NCBI GenBank assembly: GCA_041648755.1
Contig: JBAZOJ010000136.1
Location: 1 to 10,257, forward strand
DNA: 10,257 nucleotides
Source: JBAZOJ01 sp041648755
GTDB taxonomy: Bacteria; Planctomycetota; B143-G9
Reading direction: 5' to 3'
Shown here: positions 5,227-10,257 of the stretch, one piece after another
How positions within the stretch are numbered: the stretch's first letter is position 1
Layout of the letters: the number at the start of each line of letters is the position of its first letter
Position numbers and translations under genes: made by a program
The notes under the pieces: model-generated
The model's database searches: none
What the model saw: only the letters and a program-made list of their open reading frames with translations
What the model was told of the DNA's origin: nothing

Positions 5227-7362
5227 ATGATCACAGTGAGAACTGCGGCTCTCTTCGCCTTTATCGTAATCGTGGCGAGCATCCTGATTGCGGGCTCTTC
5301 TGCGAGCGCTCCAGCGGATAGCGGGTGTCGCTTTGTCCCGGACAAGACGCTGACCGGATACATGGCGACGGCAACCCTCATGGGGTCGGGGGCCACATTT
5401 CCGAACCCGCTCTATACCCAATGGGGGGCGATGTACGAGAAAGAGACCGGCATGAAGCTCAATTACCAGGCTGTTGGATCAGGTCAGGGCGTCACAAACT
5501 TCAAGTCCAAGCTTGTCGATTTCGGCGCGACGGACGACCCGGTGAAACCTGCCGATCTGGAGACGATGGCTGCAATTCAATTTCCGACCTGCATCGGGGG
5601 AGTCGTGCTGATCTACAATCTCAAGGGCATCAAGACCAACACACTGAAACTGAGCCCCGAGGTACTTGCGTCCATCTTCATGGGCAAGATAGCAAAGTGG
5701 AATGACAGGGTGCTGGCGGATCTCAATCCTGAACTCAAACTACCTGATATTGATATCACCACGGTCCATCGTGCGGACGGTTCGGGTACGACCGCGATAT
5801 TTACCAGCTACCTGACCGCGGTTTCAAACACCTGGTCAGCCGCGATTGGCGCCGGAAAGACTGTCAACTGGGTTGGCGGGGTCGGTCAGAAAGGGAACCC
5901 AGGCGTTGCTGCATATGTACAACAGCAGGAGGGTTCAATAGGCTACGTCGAATATACGTATGCCGCGGAAAACAGCCTGTCAGTAGCCCTGCTTCAGAAT
6001 GCGTCAGGCAAATTTGTTGTCCCGTCGAACAGGGCGTTTGCGGCGGCATCAGCAATGGCTGACTGGAAGAAGGTCTCCGGTTTCGGGATCCTCCTGATAA
6101 ACCAGCCTGGTGAAGAAGCATGGCCCATAAGCGGAGCCACATTCGTTCTCGTGTATAAAGACCAGACCGATGAGAACAAAGCCCGCTCGATGATGTGCTT
6201 CTTCGACTGGTGCTTGCGGAATGGCAGCACGAAGGCTGAGGAACTGCACTATGTATCCCTTCCTGTTACACTTATCGAGATGATCGAGGACTATATTGCG
6301 GGGAAGGTCAAGGTCGGTGGCAAGCCACTGTTTGCTACTCCCGCTGCTCCTGCAACAGTCATTCCTGCAGATGTCAAGGGTTACATGTCTTCCGCAACCT
6401 TGATGGGCTCTGGCGCAACGTTCCCGAACCCGCTCTATTCGCAATGGGGTGCGATGTTTGAGAAGGAGACCGGAATGAAGCTCAACTACCAGTCGGTTGG
6501 GTCCGGCCAGGGCGTTACGAACTTCAAGGCAGGACTCGTGGATTTTGGGGCGACGGATGATCCGATTAAGGCGGAGGATCTTTCCTCAATGGGCGCGTGT
6601 CAATTCCCGATGGCTGTTGGAGGCGTGGTGCTGATTTACAATCTCCCCGGCATAGCATCCTGCACAATCAAGCTCACACCTGAGTTGCTGGCGGATATCT
6701 TCCTGGGTAAAGTGAGAAAATGGAAAGATAAGGCAATAACGAGCGCGAATCCTGATCTGAGACTCCCTGACAAGAGCATTACCACAGTCCATCGTTCGGA
6801 TGGTTCCGGTACGACCGCAATCTTCACCAGCTACCTTGCGGAAGTTTCAAAGGAGTGGGCTGATGGAACCGGCGCGGGGAAGACTGTGAACTGGGCAACC
6901 GGAGTTGGCCAGAAAGGCAACCCCGGCGTTGCGGCGTATGTACAACAGCTCGAAGGCTCAATCGGTTATGTCGAGTTCACCTATGCAGCCGAGAACAACC
7001 TCGCTTTCACTCTGCTGAGGAACTCTGCTGGTCGTTTTGTCACACCTTCAGGCGAGTCTTTTGCGGCTGCTGCTGCAAGCGCGGATTGGGCTAATACTCC
7101 AGGCTTTGGTGTTAAGCTCGTCAATCGAACAGGTGAGAACTCCTGGCCGATCAGCGGGGCAACTTTTATCCTGATACGCAACGAACAGCAAGATGCAATG
7201 AAGGCAAAAGCGATGTTGTACTTCTTCGACTGGTGCTTCCGCAGTGGTAGAGCCAAGGCCGACGAACTCCATTACGTACCCATCCCCCTGGTTGTCGTGG
7301 AGATGATCGAAAAGGAATGGGCCAAGCAGTTGAAGTGCGGTGGCACTTCGGTATGGAAGTAA
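5227..7362 (+). CDS. pstS: Tandem two-domain phosphate-binding protein PstS (PstS-PstS fusion)
   Basis: At 711 residues this is about twice the usual PstS length. A signal peptide spans about residues 1-28 (one Arg, a hydrophobic run, then AGSSASA); Cys34 lacks a lipobox, so a soluble periplasmic protein is likely. Two complete substrate-binding domains follow: about 42-369 and 383-710, joined by an Ala/Pro-rich linker of 13 residues. Both carry the phosphate-site residues known from E. coli PstS: GSGATFP (T57/F58; T398/F399), the GSGQG loop, DFGATDD (D103; D444, matching E. coli D56) and HRxDGSGTT (R182; R523, matching E. coli R135 with the S-G-T loop). Both should therefore bind phosphate and deliver it to PstC/PstA. 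The start ATG 5227 has a modest AAGGGA ribosome site. The gene lies downstream of the porin and just upstream of pstC. Fusion is real in this sequence: the frame is open throughout and the halves differ at many positions. Confidence 0.95.
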   Translation: MITVRTAALFAFIVIVASILIAGSSASAPADSGCRFVPDKTLTGYMATATLMGSGATFPNPLYTQWGAMYEKETGMKLNYQAVGSGQGVTNFKSKLVDFGATDDPVKPADLETMAAIQFPTCIGGVVLIYNLKGIKTNTLKLSPEVLASIFMGKIAKWNDRVLADLNPELKLPDIDITTVHRADGSGTTAIFTSYLTAVSNTWSAAIGAGKTVNWVGGVGQKGNPGVAAYVQQQEGSIGYVEYTYAAENSLSVALLQNASGKFVVPSNRAFAAASAMADWKKVSGFGILLINQPGEEAWPISGATFVLVYKDQTDENKARSMMCFFDWCLRNGSTKAEELHYVSLPVTLIEMIEDYIAGKVKVGGKPLFATPAAPATVIPADVKGYMSSATLMGSGATFPNPLYSQWGAMFEKETGMKLNYQSVGSGQGVTNFKAGLVDFGATDDPIKAEDLSSMGACQFPMAVGGVVLIYNLPGIASCTIKLTPELLADIFLGKVRKWKDKAITSANPDLRLPDKSITTVHRSDGSGTTAIFTSYLAEVSKEWADGTGAGKTVNWATGVGQKGNPGVAAYVQQLEGSIGYVEFTYAAENNLAFTLLRNSAGRFVTPSGESFAAAAASADWANTPGFGVKLVNRTGENSWPISGATFILIRNEQQDAMKAKAMLYFFDWCFRSGRAKADELHYVPIPLVVVEMIEKEWAKQLKCGGTSVWK
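5350..7356 (+). repeat. Internal tandem duplication within pstS, period 1023 bases (341 codons)
   Basis: Unit 1 covers 5350-6333 (residues 42-369) and unit 2 covers 6373-7356 (residues 383-710). Landmarks keep a constant offset of 341 residues: D98/D439, H181/H522 and F369/W710, so the units align without gaps. By eye roughly two thirds of residues are identical, and several nucleotide stretches are near identical, for example around 5402-5468 and 6425-6491. The 39-base stretch between the units encodes the linker. Confidence 0.92.
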
Positions 7363-7363
7363 C

Positions 7364-7396
7364 ATGACAAGACCCATGCTGGATGGAAGACCTTGA
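7364..7396 (+). other. Ten-codon mini-ORF overlapping the pstC start
   Basis: ATG at 7364, one base after the pstS stop, opens a reading frame MTRPMLDGRP whose TGA (7394-7396) overlaps the proposed TTG start of pstC (7393-7395). GGAAG at 7355-7359 sits four bases before the ATG. It may be a translated coupling leader, a coincidence, or the real pstC N-terminus displaced by a one-base sequence error. There is no evidence for a functional peptide. Confidence 0.25.
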
Positions 7397-8331
7397 ACGG
7401 CAAGAGTGAACGCTTCCTCAGAAGTTTGAGCGCGACGGCTGGCTTTGTCGCCAAGTACATAGGCGTGTTTGCCGTGCTTGCTCTCATCGCGGGAACGTTG
7501 CTGGTTCTTGTGAATGGTTCCTGGCTTTCCATCCAGCAGAACGGTCTATCCTTCTTCACTGGTACGGACTGGGCCCCCAACATGGACAAGTACGGGGGAC
7601 TAACGATAATCTACGGTACGCTTGTGTCCACTCTCATCGCAATGATCATTGCAGTTCCGCTTAGCCTCGTTATTGCTCTATTTCTGGTGGAACTTGCCCA
7701 CCCGGTTGTCAGCAGGATATTCGGCACGGCGATAGAGCTTCTTGCAGCTATACCGAGCATCATATTCGGCATGTGGGGCTTCTTCGTGCTCATGCCCCTG
7801 ATGCAGAATCATGTCCAGCCATTGCTCCAGACCATCTTTGGCAAAGAGTTCTTCCTGTTCGCGGGACCTCCGCGCGGAAGTGGCCTTCTTACGGCCGGAA
7901 TCATACTCTCGATTATGATCCTTCCCTTCATCAGTGCCGTGGCGCGCGACGTTATGACCATGGTTCCGCCGGTGGTTAAGGAATCTGCTTATGGTGTTGG
8001 GGCGACTTCATGGGAAGTCACCCGGGGTGTCAGCTTCCGATATGGACTTCAGGGGCTGATAGGAGGTGCATTTCTTGGCCTTGGACGGGCACTGGGTGAG
8101 ACCATGGCTGTCGCCTATGTGATCGGTAGCAGCCCGAGATTCAGCGCATCAATAACTCAACCTTCTTACTCCATCCCTTCCGCGATCGCTAACCAATTCG
8201 GCGAAGCTGAACCCCTGCACAAGAGTGCTTTGGTCGAGTTGGCCTTAGTCCTCTTTGCCATCACATGCTGCATTCAGATCGCTTACTTCCTTTGGATGAG
8301 AAGGATGAAGAGATCGGTTGGTGTCCTATGA
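7393..8331 (+). CDS. pstC: Phosphate ABC transporter permease PstC
   Basis: This 312-residue inner-membrane protein is close to E. coli PstC (319). A first hydrophobic helix (about 17-40) is followed by the FFTGTDWAPN segment and YGTLVSTLIAMIIAVPLSL, typical of PstC, then further helices to a basic C-terminus. The cytoplasmic EAA loop reads ESAYGVGATSWEVT, followed by the conserved GRALGETMAVAYVIG. It pairs with PstA to form the phosphate channel. The frame upstream is closed by the pstS TAA (7360-7362) and holds no ATG or GTG; the best start is TTG at 7393 with GGAAG three bases before it. Downstream in-frame starts would remove the first helix. A ten-codon ORF in another frame covers the gap from pstS, so the start is the uncertain part. 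The stop overlaps the pstA start by four bases (ATGA). Confidence 0.95.
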   Translation: MNGKSERFLRSLSATAGFVAKYIGVFAVLALIAGTLLVLVNGSWLSIQQNGLSFFTGTDWAPNMDKYGGLTIIYGTLVSTLIAMIIAVPLSLVIALFLVELAHPVVSRIFGTAIELLAAIPSIIFGMWGFFVLMPLMQNHVQPLLQTIFGKEFFLFAGPPRGSGLLTAGIILSIMILPFISAVARDVMTMVPPVVKESAYGVGATSWEVTRGVSFRYGLQGLIGGAFLGLGRALGETMAVAYVIGSSPRFSASITQPSYSIPSAIANQFGEAEPLHKSALVELALVLFAITCCIQIAYFLWMRRMKRSVGVL

Positions 8332-9182
8332 TGCGTCCCCGTTCACTGCCTCGACGCAGGTTCACCAATGGTCTGGTCAACAGCATCTCAGCCCTGGCTG
8401 CTTTGTTTGGGCTATTCATGCTGTGCTGGATCGTATTCACGGTCCTGAAAAACGGAATCTCCTCGTTCAGTCTTTCAATGCTGACGGAACTCCCGAAAGC
8501 TCAGGGAGACAAGTCCGGAACCGGAGGCGTGGCCAACGCCATCCTGGGTACAGGCATCATAACCTTGATTGCCTCGATGATTGGCATCCCTCTGGGGTTG
8601 ATGACTGGGATTTACCTATCGGAGTTCGGCAAGGATCATTGGCTTGCCTCCACGGTGCGCTTCTGCAACACGATTCTCCTTGGAATTCCTTCGATAATCA
8701 TTGGAATCATGGTGTTTGAGACTCTGGTCATACCAATGCGCACGTTTTCTGGCCTTGCAGGGGGAGTTGCACTTTCGATACTGATGTTGCCGGTAGTCGC
8801 ACGAACCACGGAAGACATGCTAACGCTGGTCCCCAATTCTCTTCGTGAATCGAGCCTTGCGCTGGGCGCATCGCGCTGGAAGACGATACGCACGGTAGTT
8901 TTCAGGGCCGCAAAGACAGGTCTGATTACCGGGACTCTGCTCGCTGTAGCGCGAGTGGGAGGTGAGACTGCTCCGCTGATGTTCACTGCCTTCAACAGTC
9001 CGGACTGGCCGAGGTCACTGCTCGGAGCTATGGCGAATTTGACAATGACGGTATTCCAGGGCTATAGTTCACCGTTCCAATTCGACCAGCGGGCCGCATG
9101 GGCAGCTTCTCTGTTGATCGCAATTGCGATCTTGGCAGTGAATCTTTCCACACGCCTTTTGTTTCGTGAAAGGAAGAGGTAA
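8328..9182 (+). CDS. pstA: Phosphate ABC transporter permease PstA
   Basis: The open frame extends upstream to 8265 inside pstC, but ATG at 8328, overlapping the pstC stop as ATGA, is the natural start; a second ATG follows at 8331. This gives 284 residues, near E. coli PstA (296). A basic N-terminus (MMRPRSLPRRR) precedes the first helix (about 17-40). The segment VANAILGTGIITLIASMIGIPLG and the EAA loop ESSLALGASRWKTIRTVV followed by ARVGGETAPLMFTA are characteristic of PstA. It forms the membrane channel with PstC and is driven by PstB. There is no strong ribosome site at 8328, so translation is probably coupled to pstC. The TAA stop shares one base with the pstB ATG. Confidence 0.95.
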   Translation: MMRPRSLPRRRFTNGLVNSISALAALFGLFMLCWIVFTVLKNGISSFSLSMLTELPKAQGDKSGTGGVANAILGTGIITLIASMIGIPLGLMTGIYLSEFGKDHWLASTVRFCNTILLGIPSIIIGIMVFETLVIPMRTFSGLAGGVALSILMLPVVARTTEDMLTLVPNSLRESSLALGASRWKTIRTVVFRAAKTGLITGTLLAVARVGGETAPLMFTAFNSPDWPRSLLGAMANLTMTVFQGYSSPFQFDQRAAWAASLLIAIAILAVNLSTRLLFRERKR

Positions 9183-10078
9183 TGGTCTCGACGTTTTCGG
9201 GGGCATCCTCCAAGACAGGAGAGCCCGAAAAGACAGCGGCAGGAGGGATACCTCCCGCGAAATCCGTGTTTTCCGGGCAACCGGATTCGCACAGCCATGT
9301 TCTGGCGGCAGATCTTGCGTCTGTTGAAAAGCAGATTGTTGTGCGGAAGCTGAATTTCTTCTACGGCAAACACCAGGCGTTGTACGACAACGACATAGAG
9401 ATACCCGCGCGCAGAGTGACTGCAATCATCGGACCATCGGGCTGCGGAAAGTCAACTCACATTCGAGTGTACAACCGAATCTTCGAACTGTACAGAGACC
9501 AGAAGGCTGTTGGGGAAGTCTGGATCGACGGCGTCAACATTCTGGGTCCGAGCGAAGACTTGATCAAATTGCGCAAGAAAGTGGGCATGATCTTCCAGAA
9601 ACCGACTCCATTCCCGATGAGCATATTCGAAAATGTGGCGTTTGGTTTGCGCCTGCACTACAAAATGGACCGCGCGGAACTGTCCGGCCGTGTCGAGGAC
9701 GCACTGAAGCGAGCCGCCCTCTGGGAAGAGGTCAAGGACAAGCTGAGACATCCGGGCACGGGTCTGTCTGGAGGTCAACAGCAACGTCTTTGCGTTGCCA
9801 GGGCCATTGCAGTTGAACCGGAGATACTCCTGATGGACGAACCCACATCAGCCATTGACCCGATTGCAACAGCCAAGATCGAGGAGTTGATGGAAGAGTT
9901 GAAGAAGAAGTACACAATTGTCATCGTCACTCACAACATGCAGCAGGCCGCCAGAATCTCCGACATGACGGCATTTTTCCTGCAAGGGAGGATCGTGGAG
10001 TGGGGACCAACCAGAACGATGTTCACCAATCCAAGAGAGAAGAAGACGGAAGACTACATCACTGGGAGGTTCGGCTAA
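9182..10078 (+). CDS. pstB: Phosphate ABC transporter ATP-binding protein PstB, with N-terminal extension
   Basis: This 298-residue ATPase has a core from about residue 51 with Walker A GPSGCGKST (84-92), signature LSGGQQQR (from 195), Walker B ILLMDEP (D219, E220) and H-loop His251 (VTHNMQQAAR). GMIFQKPTPFPMSIFENV is a characteristic PstB segment around the Q-loop. It powers import through PstC/PstA. E. coli PstB has 257 residues; the excess here is about 50 Ser/Gly/Pro/Ala-rich N-terminal residues of unclear role. The start ATG 9182 overlaps the pstA stop (TAATG) and has AGGAAG five bases upstream, so the extension is probably translated, although a later non-ATG start cannot be excluded. 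After the Walker A the sequence reads HIRVYNR, where many PstB proteins have a hydrophobic residue followed by LR..NR. The stop overlaps phoU by one base. Confidence 0.95.
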   Translation: MVSTFSGASSKTGEPEKTAAGGIPPAKSVFSGQPDSHSHVLAADLASVEKQIVVRKLNFFYGKHQALYDNDIEIPARRVTAIIGPSGCGKSTHIRVYNRIFELYRDQKAVGEVWIDGVNILGPSEDLIKLRKKVGMIFQKPTPFPMSIFENVAFGLRLHYKMDRAELSGRVEDALKRAALWEEVKDKLRHPGTGLSGGQQQRLCVARAIAVEPEILLMDEPTSAIDPIATAKIEELMEELKKKYTIVIVTHNMQQAARISDMTAFFLQGRIVEWGPTRTMFTNPREKKTEDYITGRFG

Positions 10079-10257
10079 TGAAGGACGTTCCGGTAAGACT
10101 GCAGCGTGAAATCGAGAAGTTGAAGAAGAATCTCCTCAGGATAAGTGCCGTGGTCGAGGAGTCTTTCTGGATGGCACTGAACTCGGTCAAGGAGAGAAAC
10201 CTCGCTCTTGCCCGGAAGGCCATCGACAACGATGCCGAGATTGACGCCATGGAGGCT
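10078..10257 (+). CDS. phoU: Phosphate signalling regulator PhoU, N-terminal 60 residues, cut by window edge
   Basis: ATG at 10078 shares one base with the pstB stop (TAATG), with GGGAGG at 10064-10069 as ribosome site. Sixty codons are open to the window end. The product begins MKDVPVRLQREIEKLKKNLL and continues with the helical pattern VVEESFWMALNSV, then RNLALARKAIDNDAEIDAME, matching the first helices of the PhoU three-helix repeat with its D-x-x-ID-x-x-E motif. PhoU is a cytoplasmic metal-binding helical protein that links Pst status to PhoR and dampens phosphate import when phosphate is plentiful. The assignment rests on this motif plus its standard place after pstB. The second repeat lies outside the window. 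Confidence 0.9.
   Translation, partial: MKDVPVRLQREIEKLKKNLLRISAVVEESFWMALNSVKERNLALARKAIDNDAEIDAMEA

Noticed and set aside
5227..7362. Assembly artefact explaining the doubled pstS
   Set aside because: The halves differ at many residues and codons, and only one carries a signal peptide, so a simple read-collapse duplication is unlikely.
8265..8327. pstA starting at 8265
   Set aside because: This would place 63 bases inside pstC and add residues foreign to PstA; the ATGA overlap at 8328 is the usual coupling arrangement.

Overview
This window is a phosphate-starvation (Pho) gene cluster from a Gram-negative (diderm) bacterium. Base composition is moderately GC-rich, mid-50s percent by eye. 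The diderm inference rests on an outer-membrane porin with a signal peptide and a C-terminal Phe inside the cluster. I cannot name the phylum. The sensor kinase with an extracytoplasmic PhoR/PnpS-type domain and the porin between phoR and pstS suggest something other than an enterobacterium, possibly a deltaproteobacterium-like or candidate-phylum lineage, but this is weak inference.

Layout: (1) bases 1-1214, minus strand: the N-terminal 404 residues of a long-chain acyl-CoA synthetase (AMP-binding family), cut by the window edge and divergent from the rest. (2) 1215-1384: a 170-base divergent intergenic region with a clear -10 box and a Pho-box-like pair of 11-base-spaced CTAAC repeats in front of phoB. 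(3) 1385-3886: phoB and phoR, the two-component regulators. (4) 3887-4057: a 171-base gap holding a ladder of Pho-box-like repeats at 11-base spacing followed by a -10-like TAAAAT. (5) 4058-5143: a porin, probably starting at GTG. (6) 5144-5226: a short gap with a perfect 20-base palindrome and a second hairpin. (7) 5227-10257: pstS, pstC, pstA, pstB and the start of phoU, tightly packed; pstC-pstA, pstA-pstB and pstB-phoU overlap by 1-4 bases.

How the genes fit together: PhoR senses low phosphate, with PhoU and the Pst transporter as the usual upstream sensor complex, and phosphorylates PhoB at Asp54. PhoB~P would bind the 11-base direct repeats upstream of phoB (autoregulation) and of the porin-pst operon. 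The porin would let phosphate across the outer membrane, PstS would capture it in the periplasm, PstC/PstA would form the channel, and PstB would hydrolyse ATP.

The most unusual element is PstS. It is a single polypeptide with two complete phosphate-binding domains that align without gaps at a period of exactly 341 residues, both keeping the ligand-contacting residues. Other points of interest are the Pho-box ladder, the palindrome between porin and pstS, a TTG-started pstC preceded by a 10-codon mini-ORF, and an extension of about 50 residues on PstB. I found no RNA genes, mobile elements or CRISPR arrays, and no gene-free stretch over 300 bases.
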